64,000 bases of DNA from Salisapilia sapeloensis (GCA_023334545.1 JAADVB010000028.1:46957-110956), one strand, 5' to 3'. Shown: positions 1 to 10,962, counted from the first letter of the stretch. A program made the numbers and translations. Notes: generated by a model not told the origin, from the sequence alone.

Positions 1-2332
1 AAACTTCTTCCAATCCAGCATCATTCGGACGAAACAATGGAATGGAGTAGAGTAGGAGCAACTGTGCTATCCCGTACATGGCAGCAGATGCAAAGTGAAC
101 ACCAGCTACTTTGAAAAGGACTTCTCGCCAGCATAAGATCGTGATGGAGAAGATCAGCGCGACACTCAGGATCGTCCATGCGACTCCTTGCATCGTCACG
201 AACCTCAAGCCACCTCGAAAAGGCTGATAGAAAGTGTAAGCTGGGTGAAGGGCAGGCCCAGATGCACCGTGCGTCAGCAACATACCGACGACAGACGACG
301 CACAGCCGAAAGAGTACATGACTTCTCGAACTGGGAATGAATATTCGACTCCTCTTAGGAACTCAGAGGCAGCCAGTAGGGAGCTGGAACCGACTGTGAT
401 GAAGATATTGACTGCTGCTCGCCACTTTAGCGAAGCGATATCTGATAAGACGGATGTGTTTCGTTCAAGAACTTGGTCAGTGCATGTAGATGGCTCAGGG
501 GAGAGTTGGAACGAAGTCATGGACCACAGGAGGCACATGGGTGGGAAGATTCCGAAGACACCAAGCAAACTGTAAACGCCTGTGGGTAATTCACCAGTTG
601 AATGCAGTAAAGCAAGGCTTTCAAAGAGGATGTCAACTGCAAAGAGTGTCCAGCCAAGACCTTGGCGAATGACATGGTCCGAGCCTCCTTCAAAAGGTTG
701 CCACAATCGAAACTTATCATACAGACGCGTGCCGGAGAATTGTGCAACGATCGACGCGATGATTATCATGGAGACTCCGATCGTCAAGATGAAGGCCTGG
801 AGTGGTTCATGCATCTCGTCTTTATACATGTCCACAATCGCATGTACCACTAAAGAGGAAAGACAACACAAAATCACCATGGCGTTCTCTCCTTTTGCCG
901 AGTCTGGTTTATCCATAGATGCACTGCGAGGACGGTTGCCAACTGCAGGACGAAGAGAGGTATCAGAAGGAACAAAGTAGGATAGAGAGACGCCAATGGC
1001 GAAGGCCGCGGCGACTCCGAGTCCAAGGACGAAGAGAGAAGGGAGTTCCCCCATCCTGTCTCGATTGAGACAAAGGACGATGGAGAGTGCGAGGAAGAAG
1101 CCGTACCAGAGCCAGCCGATGGTCTGAAGAAAGACGAACTTGGCGCCTCCACGAAAGGGCTGCCACACTTGATACCCAGCACATGAACGCAAGCCAGCAG
1201 TATGAGCGACAGGGGTAGCTAGAGCGATGGACAGAATATAGAGTTTCCACAGCGCGAGCGTGTGGCCTTGGACGAATCTGTTCATGGCACTAGGTAATGC
1301 CTCGGCACGTGCACAATGAGAGAGAGCTCCACCAGCTAGCGCCCAGACACACATGATGACACTCACGTAGAGCTGTCGAGGTCTGTTGCGTAGGAAGTGA
1401 TCTTCATGAGATTTAAACTTACTAGGTGCGTCCGTCGCGTACGGTCGAAAGTATTGGAGTGATAGCAAAAGGAGGATCTGAGAGACAAGACCGTTGACGC
1501 CGATGAAGGCTATGGTCCCGACGGAGTACACTGGCATGGAGCCTGTAGTAGAGTCTTCGACGGTAATGAGGAGCAAAGCCCCTGCTAAGGAGCATGCAAA
1601 GAGCTGCCAGCCAATGTATTGAACCAGTAGAAACATTCGTCCACCTTCAAAGGGCTGCCAGAGCTTATATCCAGGCACGTCTCTCCATCCACAACCGACG
1701 TGGATGAGCACTGCTGATATGATAAACTCGATGCAAGCAGTGATGAGGACGCTGGATGTGTGCAAGGTATGCTTCTCGTCTACTTCTATTAAGATGAACA
1801 TGAGTGCGCCAGACGTCGCTAGCAAGAGACCTAATGCAGCCTTGACGCTCTTCCACGGAGCTCGTGGTCTATTTGATGAAAGCGTTCCCGTCGTATCGAC
1901 ACTTGGATGAAATGTACTAAAAGAATGTCTAGGAGGTTTATCGCAACAGTTGAGACTGAGATTTAGCAGGATCTGCGCAGAGAAGCTGATAACGCCTAGA
2001 AAGAGGTACTGCCCATCAAACCACTTGGCTTTCTCTACATTCGCGACACTGACGACTGCTGCCGTCAAAGACAGGGTATGTAGCGTCCATCCGATGGTCT
2101 GTAAGAATATAAATTCCAGTCCACCTTCAAATGGCATCCACCATCGAAACGTAGAGGACTGTAGTGAACCAGCTAGTAACGTCAGTGGGCCTGTCCAGGC
2201 AAAGCTTAGAGCTCCAATTGCAATCAAAGTCCATGCCGATTCTGAAACTACTTCTGCAGCAATGTAGAGGAAGAAAGCAGCAACAGAAAGTACCAAAGCA
2301 CCTAGCCGTAGTTCTTGACTTGACCGCTGCAT
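1..2332 (-). CDS. Five-module tandem-repeat polytopic membrane protein (3' truncated by window)
   Basis: An uninterrupted frame of 777 codons starts at ATG 2332 and runs off the left edge; I checked every in-frame codon and found no stop. The protein is five imperfect repeats of about 155 aa. Each repeat has roughly four hydrophobic helices. Between helices 2 and 3 lies a conserved loop, W-[QM]-P-F-[ER]-G-G (YQPFRGG in repeat 5), followed about ten residues later by Q-x2-[GA]-W. The loop is at about 2115-2140, 1640-1665, 1145-1170, 683-705 and 210-232. Repeats 1 to 3 end in a hydrophilic linker with NRPR. The product should have 20 or more membrane spans. I do not recognise the family, and transport or sensing would be guesswork. 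Its start is 118 bp from the divergent start of the next gene. Confidence 0.8.
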   Translation of the reverse strand, partial: MQRSSQELRLGALVLSVAAFFLYIAAEVVSESAWTLIAIGALSFAWTGPLTLLAGSLQSSTFRWWMPFEGGLEFIFLQTIGWTLHTLSLTAAVVSVANVEKAKWFDGQYLFLGVISFSAQILLNLSLNCCDKPPRHSFSTFHPSVDTTGTLSSNRPRAPWKSVKAALGLLLATSGALMFILIEVDEKHTLHTSSVLITACIEFIISAVLIHVGCGWRDVPGYKLWQPFEGGRMFLLVQYIGWQLFACSLAGALLLITVEDSTTGSMPVYSVGTIAFIGVNGLVSQILLLLSLQYFRPYATDAPSKFKSHEDHFLRNRPRQLYVSVIMCVWALAGGALSHCARAEALPSAMNRFVQGHTLALWKLYILSIALATPVAHTAGLRSCAGYQVWQPFRGGAKFVFLQTIGWLWYGFFLALSIVLCLNRDRMGELPSLFVLGLGVAAAFAIGVSLSYFVPSDTSLRPAVGNRPRSASMDKPDSAKGENAMVILCCLSSLVVHAIVDMYKDEMHEPLQAFILTIGVSMIIIASIVAQFSGTRLYDKFRLWQPFEGGSDHVIRQGLGWTLFAVDILFESLALLHSTGELPTGVYSLLGVFGIFPPMCLLWSMTSFQLSPEPSTCTDQVLERNTSVLSDIASLKWRAAVNIFITVGSSSLLAASEFLRGVEYSFPVREVMYSFGCASSVVGMLLTHGASGPALHPAYTFYQPFRGGLRFVTMQGVAWTILSVALIFSITILCWREVLFKVAGVHFASAAMYGIAQLLLLYSIPLFRPNDAGLEEV

Positions 2333-2450
2333 GAGACAAGAGGAAGTGTCGATCATAGAAGGTGTCAGGCTAATTCACAGCCTTATTCAGCTCTATTTTA
2401 GTCTGATGGATAAATATAGCATCATTCGATTCTCGACACAAAGTACAAAA

Positions 2451-4348
2451 ATGCGTTTTGGAGGCTTTGGGGTGCTTGTGCTCGGGTTTTGCCGAGCTGT
2501 TCAAGCTACTTCGTACTGTCTAGATGCTGCATTAGAACTGCACTTTGATGAGGAGTCAATAGCTAGAGCCCAGTATGCTGAATTGAAGGAAAAATTGCGA
2601 GCTGATAGGAGCTGCCTGCGACATCAGGCGAATACGGCCGTGATTGATAACTTGCAAAGGAGAATTCCATCTATGGAGTCACATGCAGTGGATTGCATGG
2701 GTTTGAGTACACCAGACGAACAGGACAAGAAGCCTGGTATGTTGTCGATCGTGTCTATATGCTCCAAGACGCAAGATGCTAGGACGGACGAATGGGAGTC
2801 TGGTGTGCATCAGCTACTAGAAAAAGCATACCCGACAGGTGCAGACGACAACAGAATTGCCATGGGTGATTTGACGGCCTTAGTTTCATCTGTCATGATT
2901 TCAGACGGGTATGAACTGCCGACAGGAACTGGCATGCCAAGTTTCGAGCTGCTTCACGCTGAATTTAACATTGATTCGTTCTCCAAAGCAAGCCAAGTGG
3001 ATCTCACGATAGGTAACAACGGCAAAGTACCTTTATACGTCTTTGGTACCGCTGCAACCCACCGTGAGACGCATGAGTCGACAATATTTATGGCCAAGGA
3101 GGTAGCAACGATCCTGCCATCTCAATCCCAATCAATCGCATTCACCTCTTCTTTCGAAATGCACATTGGATACAACGAAAGTATCGTCCTGTACGTTGGT
3201 CACAGTAGTTTCCTAGCCCATCGCTTCACCGGTGTCGTCCAAGATGTTACTTTTCTGTTTGAAGCTCCTGCATCCTTCGGTCGCTCCGTCTTCCAAGCAC
3301 GAGATGGCACCCCTCTGGATCCATCGACCTTGACGTCAGATGTGACTTCTCTATTCCCTTCTTTTCCGTATTCAGCCTGGAAAGTCTACTCAATCGTCCT
3401 TGTCGTCGTCGTGGCAATCACGACAGTCTTGTACGTACGACGGAAGTGGGCTCGGAAGATCCGGCTGGTGTGTGGCAGCAGCCAGATAGCATCTCGAGTC
3501 CCCACGAGAGAGCAGAGGCAGCAGCAAGCACAAGCAAGTGGGTATACTCCATCCACTTCAGATGACATAGGAAAGCAGCAAGGTGCTAGTCACACTGGCA
3601 TTGAGATGGGACCGGTAAAGTCTGCTAGTACCAAGACTGTGCCTACGGAGTGGGGATTAAATACAGAGGCAGGTGCTTCGTGGAGGCCAAAGACCAAGTA
3701 CGTATGTGTAGCTATCGCTGGACGATATGTGCTTACGTTGGACAAAGTAGATTACCTCTAAAGAAGCCATTAAAACAACCGACTACGACTCAGACACCTC
3801 CAAGGTAGAGTCTAGACGTTGTTTAGAAGCTATTGCTGATAGATTGACATCTATGGGAATAGTCGAAGTGTATCAGCTGTGTCTGAAAGGAAGCAGGTGC
3901 AAGCGAAACCTTCGTATACATTGGTCTTGGACGAGGCTATACGATCGTTAAGTGGACAAGAGTTTGAACGATTATGGGAGGAATATGTAGAGAGGTATCA
4001 TTGCACTTGCTGATAGTGTCTACGAAGGTGACTAATGAGATCATCCTATTGTACAGGAGCGTGGCTACGTTTCAACTATCCTCTGCACTTGATGGCGAAC
4101 GTTTAGTACAGAAGATGGAGGAGCATCACGTCGCTTGCATCGCGAGTGGAGCTGTCGATGGTACACAAAAGTTCGTCTTCTACGGCAAAGTCAAGGGGGA
4201 AGGAGACTACCTGTTAGAGACAGTCGACGTGACTTCCACCTTTGACACTTCCCTCCACCTCCGAACCTCGAGACTTCTAGCAGGAAATATCGTCCAGGCA
4301 TTCGAAGCATTCGTCCGACAGCAAGTGACAAGTTGCATGCAGCAATAA
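2451..4348 (+). CDS. Type I membrane protein with cytosolic beta-adaptin-appendage-like domain
   Basis: Model join(2451..3697, 3751..3804, 3863..3994, 4057..4348), 574 aa, all introns phase 2. The start at 2451 is preferred over an in-frame ATG at 2331 because it begins a signal peptide (MRFGGFGVLVLGF...). A lumenal part of about 290 aa follows, predicted to be beta-rich, then one strong TM segment (near 3390-3440) with a basic RRKW stop-transfer. The cytosolic tail has a Gln/Ser/Thr-rich linker and a C-terminal region of about 110 aa (from about 3940) containing FERLWEEY and then an alternating pattern like the C-terminal platform of beta-adaptin ears. That similarity is from memory of the family pattern. 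If correct, the protein would be a membrane-tethered adaptor ear in vesicle traffic. An alternative is two genes, but the frame closes through all three introns and no second start is obvious. Confidence 0.65.
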
Positions 4349-4463
4349 ACTAGCACCATCTTTATCCATCCACACACACATCAAAGTAGAAGAGAGACGT
4401 AATGAGACTGCATGTCGAAAAATTAATGATTAAACTTTCGAGTATAACTCCTACGGACGAAAT

Positions 4464-6446
4464 CTAGAGCTCATCGTGATCATCGTCGTCAAAGTCAAAG
4501 TCGTCTTCCGTGTCCGTCGTGCTTTCGCCACCCTGGTACACCTTGGCCATGATCGGGTTGACCACCTTCTCCACTTCCTTTTGCTTGGCGTCAAAGTCCT
4601 CCTTGTCCGCCTCCGTGTTGTCATCCAACCAGTCCATGGCGTCCTGCACGGCAGTCAAGACAGCGTCCTTGTCGTCCTCATCCAACTTGTCCTCGAGCTT
4701 CTCCTCGACGTTGTTCTTGAGAGAGTACAAGTATCCTTCGAGCGAGTTACGGCCATCAATACGGTCCTTGGCGCGCTTGTCCTCTTCGGCGTACTCCTCT
4801 GCCTCCTGGACCATGCGGTCGATCTCTTCCTGGGACAATCGGCCCTTCTCGGCCGTAATCGTAATCGACTCGGCCTTGCCGGTGCCCTTGTCTTCCGCAG
4901 ACACTTGCAAGATACCGTTCGCGTCGACTTCAAACGTGACTTCGATCTGAGGCACGCCACGCGGAGCAGGCGGGATGCCCGTGAGTTCGAACTTGCCGAG
5001 CTGACGGTTGTCCTTGGTCATCGAACGTTCACCCTCGAAGACCTGGATCATGACCGCTGGCTGGTTGTCCTGGTACGTCGAGAACGTCTGGGACTTCTTC
5101 GTCGGAATGACCGTGTTACGGTTGATGAGCTTAGTCATGACGCCACCGACCGTCTCGATACCCTGTGAGAGAGGAACAACATCGATGAGCAACAAGTCCT
5201 TGGTCGTGTCGTCGTGGTCACCACGAAGGATACCGCCCTGGACGGCAGCACCGTAAGCGACAGCTTCGTCCGGGTTGACACCACGCGAAGGCTCCTTGCC
5301 GTTGAAGTAGTCCTTGATGAGCTGCTGGACCTTGGGGATACGCGTGGAACCACCGACGAGGACAATCTCATCAACCTCCGACTTCTTCATGTCGGCGTCG
5401 TTCAAGACCTTTTCGACCGGACCGAGTGTCTTCTTAAACAGGTCTTCGTTGAGCTTTTCGAAACGTGCACGGCTAAGCGACTCGGAGAAGTCTTCACCAT
5501 CAATGAGAGATTCGATTTCCATACGCGCTTGTGTCTGCGTCGACAGAGCGCGCTTGACACGCTCGGCTTCACGACGCATCTTCTGGAGCGCACGCTTGTC
5601 CGAGTTCAAGTCAATGCTCTTGTCCTTCTTGAGCTTCTTGCTAAAGTACTGCATGATGCGCTGGTCAAAGTCTTCGCCACCCAAGTGCGTGTCTCCGTTC
5701 GTGGCAAGCACTTCAAAGACGCCAGCGTCGATCGACAAGAGCGTCACGTCGAAGGTACCTCCACCAAGATCAAAGACCAAGACGTTCTTCTCACCCTGCG
5801 TCTTCTTGTCGATACCGTACGCAATAGCGGCGGCAGTCGGCTCGTTAATGATACGCTGGACGGTCAGACCGGCAATGGTACCGGCGTCCTTGGTGGCCTG
5901 ACGCTGGGCGTCGTTAAAGTAAGCAGGGACCGTGACCACAGCGTCGTGGACATCACTGCCAATGTAGTTCTCCGAGATCTGCTTCATTTTGGTAAGCACC
6001 ATGGCCGAAACTTCTTCCGGCGCAAACTGCTTCTTCTCGTCCTTGACCGTCACCTCAATAAACGGCTTGCCTTCCTTGTTCACAATGTTGTACGGAAGGA
6101 GTTTCTTGTCGGCTTGCACCGACTTGTCATTGTACTTGCGTCCGATGAGACGCTTGACATCGAAGAGCGTCTTCTCCGGGTTGATCGTCGCCTGGTTCTT
6201 GGCGCCGTCACCGATCAAACGCTCGTCGCTAGAGTCCCACGCAACGTACGACGGCGTGATACGGTTACCCTGGTCGTTCGCAATGATCTCGACCTTTTGG
6301 TCCTTGTAGTACCCGACGCACGAGTACGTCGTACCGAGATCGATACCGATGACCGGACCCTGCGGGGTCTTGGACTCATCAGCAGCGACAGTCGCGACGC
6401 CAGCCATCATTGTGGCAGCGGCCGCCACAATTTTCCACAGATTCAT
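4464..6446 (-). CDS. BiP: ER-lumenal Hsp70 chaperone BiP/GRP78
   Basis: Single-exon Hsp70 of 660 aa. The chosen ATG at 6446 opens a signal peptide ([22 protein letters not shown]); an in-frame ATG at 6494 would only put a hydrophilic leader before it. The ATPase signatures [29 protein letters not shown] and [16 protein letters not shown] are present. The substrate-binding domain and helical lid follow, and the protein ends in HDEL, the ER-retrieval signal. BiP drives protein import into the ER, folding and degradation, and buffers the unfolded-protein response. It shares a 343 bp divergent upstream region with the hydrolase gene at 6790. It is a complete, ordinary member of the family. Confidence 0.97.
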   Translation of the reverse strand: MNLWKIVAAAATMMAGVATVAADESKTPQGPVIGIDLGTTYSCVGYYKDQKVEIIANDQGNRITPSYVAWDSSDERLIGDGAKNQATINPEKTLFDVKRLIGRKYNDKSVQADKKLLPYNIVNKEGKPFIEVTVKDEKKQFAPEEVSAMVLTKMKQISENYIGSDVHDAVVTVPAYFNDAQRQATKDAGTIAGLTVQRIINEPTAAAIAYGIDKKTQGEKNVLVFDLGGGTFDVTLLSIDAGVFEVLATNGDTHLGGEDFDQRIMQYFSKKLKKDKSIDLNSDKRALQKMRREAERVKRALSTQTQARMEIESLIDGEDFSESLSRARFEKLNEDLFKKTLGPVEKVLNDADMKKSEVDEIVLVGGSTRIPKVQQLIKDYFNGKEPSRGVNPDEAVAYGAAVQGGILRGDHDDTTKDLLLIDVVPLSQGIETVGGVMTKLINRNTVIPTKKSQTFSTYQDNQPAVMIQVFEGERSMTKDNRQLGKFELTGIPPAPRGVPQIEVTFEVDANGILQVSAEDKGTGKAESITITAEKGRLSQEEIDRMVQEAEEYAEEDKRAKDRIDGRNSLEGYLYSLKNNVEEKLEDKLDEDDKDAVLTAVQDAMDWLDDNTEADKEDFDAKQKEVEKVVNPIMAKVYQGGESTTDTEDDFDFDDDDHDEL

Positions 6447-6789
6447 GCTTCCTTGTCTAGCTTGTGAGAGTTGGACTTGTTCGTCTTGCGTCAAAAAGCG
6501 GAATGAATAAATGGATCGGATGGAGATACTTCCTTGGATACGTGTCGCCTTGCTACGTTTGCACGTGGCAGTTCCGAGTATACTTTACGTCAGACGATAG
6601 GGAAACAGCCTCGTTGACTTGCGATCGTGTCGGATGTATTCGACGAAACCAGTAGAATTTTCCAGAACAGTAGAAGCAGGATGTATTTACAAGGATTGGT
6701 TTCTAAGTGCGTATTGAACATGCGCAATTATGTAAAACACCCGAATCAACATGAACGATAGGAGGATGCGCATTTAACCGAAGCGCATC
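6447..6789. promoter_or_regulatory. Shared divergent upstream region with candidate UPR-type element
   Basis: This 343 bp stretch separates the start codons of BiP (minus) and the hydrolase (plus). It contains a CACGTGGC-type core at about 6561-6570 and a TGACGTAA-type core (minus strand) at about 6583-6592, about 115-145 bp upstream of the BiP start. Both resemble the ACGT-centred ERSE/UPRE sites that drive BiP genes elsewhere. The sites are seen; their function is inferred. Confidence 0.3.
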
Positions 6790-7737
6790 ATGGACGTTGT
6801 GCTCCTCGGGTCCGGACCATCGAGCTCCGTGCCTTCAATTCGATGTCTCTTGACTCCAATTCGCGATGCGCATAGTGACCATGCCCATCAAGTTTGTACA
6901 GTGTGTGACGAGGCTCATCGGAACCCATTGTCCAAGAACCGGAGACTGAATCCGACGCTGCTGCTTCGAGACCGTCGTCATTCGAAGGATGAGCCTGTAG
7001 ACATTCTAATCGATTGTGGCAAGACTTTTCGTGAATCTGCATTGCGTTTCTTCCCGACACTAGGTGTGTCGGAGATCCAGTCGCTCATTCTAACCCACGG
7101 CCATGCCGATGCTTGTCTTGGCATGGACGACTTGCGGGAAGTCCAGCCCAAGCACAGTAAAGACGGCACGCCAGTCCATTGCAGCGCTTTCACTAAGAAA
7201 GAGATTGGAAAGCGGTTTGACTACCTCGTGCCGAAGCCTCCATCTCGTGGTGAGCAAAAGAAGCTCATTCGATGGGTCGCACAGCTCGCTTTTAACGTCT
7301 TTGAGCCGTACGAGCCGTTCGTCGTGAAAGGAGGATTGAAACTCACACCATTCCCAGTGAGCCATGGCAATGACTACACTTCCTACGGCTTTGATTTTGG
7401 ACAGGAAGTTGGCGTTCGACTCGTCTACATCTCTGATGTGAGTGAGCTTCCATCGGAAGCAACAAGCTTCCTCACGAATGGTCAAGAGATTGACATCCTT
7501 ATCCTCGATGCACTGACGATCGAACGTTTCCACCCAACGCACTTGAATCTGCCGAAAGCCATCAGCATCATCCGTCAGCTTCGACCAAAGCGATCGATTC
7601 TAACGGGCATGGGCCACTCTTTTGACTACTACAGTCCTCCGCCAGAGCTACAAGACTTAGAAAGCGAAGGGCTTCATGTCGAAATGGGTTTCGATGGTCT
7701 TGAACTGTCGTTCCCACAATCGAATGAAGTCGAATAA
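6790..7737 (+). CDS. Metallo-beta-lactamase-fold hydrolase (cyclic-phosphodiesterase/RNase Z-like)
   Basis: Single exon, 315 aa. It begins MDVVLLGSG, then has a CTVCDEA segment near residue 38 (the small Cys pair seen in PhnP-like enzymes), and the metal motif THGHADACLGMDD near residue 100. Further candidate metal ligands are in FPVSHG (about residue 190), YISDVSE (about 215) and GMGHSFDY (about 280). This order is typical of the MBL-fold family that includes phosphoribosyl cyclic-phosphate phosphodiesterase PhnP and uncharacterised eukaryotic homologues. The substrate is not known; a small cyclic phosphate is likelier than tRNA because the RNase Z exosite arm is absent. The stop codon is 10 bp from that of the convergent COG8 gene. 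Confidence 0.85.
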   Translation: MDVVLLGSGPSSSVPSIRCLLTPIRDAHSDHAHQVCTVCDEAHRNPLSKNRRLNPTLLLRDRRHSKDEPVDILIDCGKTFRESALRFFPTLGVSEIQSLILTHGHADACLGMDDLREVQPKHSKDGTPVHCSAFTKKEIGKRFDYLVPKPPSRGEQKKLIRWVAQLAFNVFEPYEPFVVKGGLKLTPFPVSHGNDYTSYGFDFGQEVGVRLVYISDVSELPSEATSFLTNGQEIDILILDALTIERFHPTHLNLPKAISIIRQLRPKRSILTGMGHSFDYYSPPPELQDLESEGLHVEMGFDGLELSFPQSNEVE

Positions 7738-7747
7738 AAAGTGAACA

Positions 7748-9634
7748 TCAAGTATCTTTGTCTGTTTCTCTTAGTCCGAGCTCTTGTGCGGCATGTACGA
7801 AGGTCGCTCGATGTAGCTTTGACGACACGTACGATCCATGCGTACGCTTTGGTTCGGGATACAATCGATGGAAACTCTTGACGAGATACGGGATCATATC
7901 CTCCAGCATCGTCTACGGATATGAATATACTTATCTAGGAGATTTATGTAGGTAGAAATGTACCTGAATCATGCATGAAAGATGTTCCTGTAGCTCTTGA
8001 TGCCGTTCGTTCTTCTCCTGAAGTCCATTCTGATCCATAAAATCGGCAGTGGTTTGCAGCAGCATCATGAACGAGTTATGTAGCTCTGCCGACAGACGCG
8101 AACGTAAAGATGTGATGGTGCACAGTCGAAGTTCATTCAACGACATGAGCACTGCATTCGTAAAGTCTGCCAGTAATGGTGTCGTAAGGAGGACTCTAGG
8201 TGGCGCGTACTCATCTGTATGAGCAGAGCTGGAGTCCTGATGCGGCGTGTAGATAGCTACGCGATTGCTGCTGGAGTTGTCTGGTGCATGAGCTTGTAGC
8301 TTGTCCTTGAACTCGAGGGCAGCACGACGCCAGGACTGGGCCATGAGTCCACTTACGTGGTCTTCAAAGTAGACACTCAGCACCGCTCGAAAGTCGACAC
8401 CGACACGTCCTAAGGATGACCCAAAGTAGAGACTTTGCTCCAGTATAGTCGCGAGCGAGCTAAAGTCATCGATTTTAGGAAGCTGTCTGCATACAGTAGT
8501 TAGTTTATTCGATTCGATAGCAAGATTCGTGAGAAAAGAGGTACTTGATAAGGATTTGGATAAAATCTGCGACAGTGGAAGTGGCCCAGCGACAGAGAGG
8601 AGGATCTACTTTTCCATCCAGAGTCTATGGATTGGCTAGTTAATACAAGAGACGACAGGGAGGTATTTAGATGCATACTTCACTGCCGAAGATGGCCGAG
8701 TACTGCGTTACGAGATCGAACCAGCTCGTGCGCTTGACGTCGATAACTTGAGTGATGTGCTGGTATGCGTCGGTGATGGGAATGCTTCGTGTGAGTGAGT
8801 TTAACCAATTATTTCGACAGAAAAGGAATTCTTCCTTGAGTTTTTCTTCATAGTCTGGGGAATCGGCCGAGTGTAAAGGCGTGTACTGGTCGAGACGACG
8901 GAGGTACCCGACGGCCCGAACGCAAGAAGAGAGGTCGATGTCTTCACGAAGTTTCTCGAGCAGCTTTTCACGCAACACGAGCTTTAATTGTGCTATTTCT
9001 TTCACCTGTATGCATGTATATGAATATATGGAGTTTAATAATGAAAAAAGAATTAATACGAGTAGTTGCAGAGCAACATTGGAACTCTGGGAACTTGAGG
9101 GATCCTCGAGCATCTCTTTGACAAATTGGACCATGTCCAATGCCGATTCAAACATTTCTTGTCGAATACATGACTCCAATAGATGCGGCATTTCCAGCAA
9201 TTCAGACAACTAGTGGTGTCTATTAGACCTATAAAATTGGTAGGAGCAGATAAGCAGAAGAAATGAACCTGCAAGTAGTGATCAAAGACATGCTGAATGT
9301 CGTTCTGCTTCTTGACGGCCGTCTTGGCGGTAGTTTCGAAGTCTGCACAATGCTCTTTCAGCGTAGGTAAGCTGTTACGTATATCTTGTGCCGACTGCTT
9401 CAATTCGCGTAGCTACACACGCATTTTGTGTTAATTATCATACTCGTCTACGCTTTGGATTGCACAAGATACATCATTTTGGACGATACTGGAGCATTGA
9501 CTGCTTTGAATAAAGACATGATAATTGTCCAGCACAAGGGATCGCAATTCCGTTGCAATCAAGTCTCCTTGCTCTTGCAATCGCTTTGGTTCCGTCCGCA
9601 AATCTGCCAACGAATGTACCTCGAGCTCACTCAT
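7748..9634 (-). CDS. COG8: Conserved oligomeric Golgi complex subunit 8
   Basis: Model join(7748..7912, 7964..8486, 8545..8624, 8679..9005, 9060..9209, 9269..9412, 9452..9634), 523 aa, seven exons with closing phases and introns of 39-59 nt. The N-terminal part is coiled coil. The segment SELLEMPHLLESCIRQEMFE and the later VGYLRRLDQYTPL / EEFLFCRNNWLNSL follow the Dor1/COG8 pattern. COG8 is part of lobe B of the eight-subunit COG tether, which captures retrograde vesicles at Golgi cisternae and so keeps glycosylation enzymes in place. Length is near that of the family (about 550-620 aa). It is convergent with the hydrolase gene. Confidence 0.88.
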
Positions 9635-10062
9635 TTTTGTGTGTCAGGCTTTGGTGTCAATGTTAATAACATTTATCGGGTACTTAACGAACTTCAGTTC
9701 GTCACTTGTACAGCCATGCTTCAACATGACAGAGAGGAGGCATGATCTACTCTTTATAGCAGAATCAATACGTAATAGCGCGTCCGTACAGATGCTACAT
9801 ATGTGCATGAAATGCATTATTCGAGAGGGATCAGGAATGCATAATTATATATAAGATTAGGCAAAAGCATGCGATTCGTGCAAGTACACGCAATCCGCAG
9901 ATGGTGGAGACTGAGTCGCATCCTCAGTACGTGGGGACGGACTAGTGCTGAATCGAAAGCTGACATGGCAGCATTGCGTTTCCAATCCGACAACACGAAA
10001 AACCTTTGCACGATTTTGTTTAGTTTACATTTTGCTACCTCCATCACAAGTAGCCTTTCATC
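9635..10062. other. Divergent intergenic region COG8 / SET gene
   Basis: 428 bp between two start codons. Several short frames exist, but none has convincing composition or splice context. It presumably holds both promoters. Confidence 0.5.
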
Positions 10063-10844
10063 ATGCTCCAAATCTTCCGTTCGCCACGCGTCACGTCGAA
10101 TCTTATTCGCCACGCACGATGTGCATTGACGACATCCTCTGCAACAAATGCTGCTTCCATTCCTGAAACAAAAGCACCGATCCGCTATGTCCCGGAAGGT
10201 GCCAGTGGAAACTACCTCATCGAACAAGTGTATGCGTTCATTATCTTACTCGAGTACATTGTCATGCTAAAGTCGCATCTGTCTACAGGAGTGAAGAATG
10301 GAGATCGTGTATTGCAGGCACGAACTTCCCAGCAGACTCTGTTGTCGGTGTAGCGCATGGCACTGTGGTACGTTTCATCTTTTATCTCTCCTCTGATCTC
10401 CTCCGGACACGTTGTTGACACTTCCACTAGCAACCAGCAGCAACTCGGTTCACGATCCAGATCACTGATGACAAGCACTTGGACTTTCGTGGCGGACTGG
10501 AGTTCGTCAACCACAGTTGTGAGCCCAACACGCGTGTTGTCATAGCCGAGCACTCGAACGAAGTCGCGTTCGTGACGACGCGAGATGTTCAGCAAGGTAC
10601 TTCCTATACACTCGATCGTCTTATCCATACCAACTAACGCACGTACCTAGGTGAACACTTGAGCTTTGACTACGACACGAGCGAGTGGGATATGGACGAG
10701 AAATTCGACTGCAAGTGCGGCAGTCCGTCCTGTCGTGGTCACATTGGTGGTGCCAAGTACTTATCCAAGGATCAAGTGACAAGAGCTCTCCCACTCTTTA
10801 CGCCAAGCATTTTGCGTGATCTACTACACCAGAAGCTGAACTAG
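10063..10844 (+). CDS. Small SET-domain protein with post-SET cysteines
   Basis: Model join(10063..10229, 10289..10367, 10431..10596, 10651..10844), 201 aa. The first 35 residues are basic, Ser/Ala/Thr-rich and free of acidic residues, as in a mitochondrial presequence (inferred). The SET core shows FVNHSCEPNTRV (the NHSC knot), the following GEHLSFDYDTSEWDMDEKF with its conserved Tyr, and a Cys-rich post-SET-like end CKCGSPSCRG. Such proteins transfer methyl groups from SAM to lysine, but the usual N-terminal half of SET (SET-N) is very short here, so activity is uncertain. It is tail-to-tail with a second, unrelated SET protein 118 bp away. Confidence 0.8.
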
Positions 10845-10962
10845 ACCTTTGGACACTGTTATGATCCGAAAGGCTAAGTACAGAATTGTATCGTTCCTAC
10901 AAGCGATAGAAAGAATAAAGTGGATGTCGTCTCATTCTTTCGTTATGCGTTCATTAGTCAAC

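Noticed and set aside
2331-2450. Upstream in-frame ATG extension of the TM/adaptin-ear gene
   Set aside because: It would overlap the start of the divergent gene and place 40 hydrophilic residues before a clear signal peptide.
5214-6467. Long plus-strand frame (about 417 codons) opposite the BiP gene
   Set aside because: It is the antisense shadow of a highly codon-biased Hsp70 gene, a well-known artefact. The Leu/Arg-rich translation has no domain.
8667-9403. Separate short minus-strand genes within the COG8 region
   Set aside because: They are single exons of COG8. Splice sites join them in phase, and some begin with TTG only because of frame reading.
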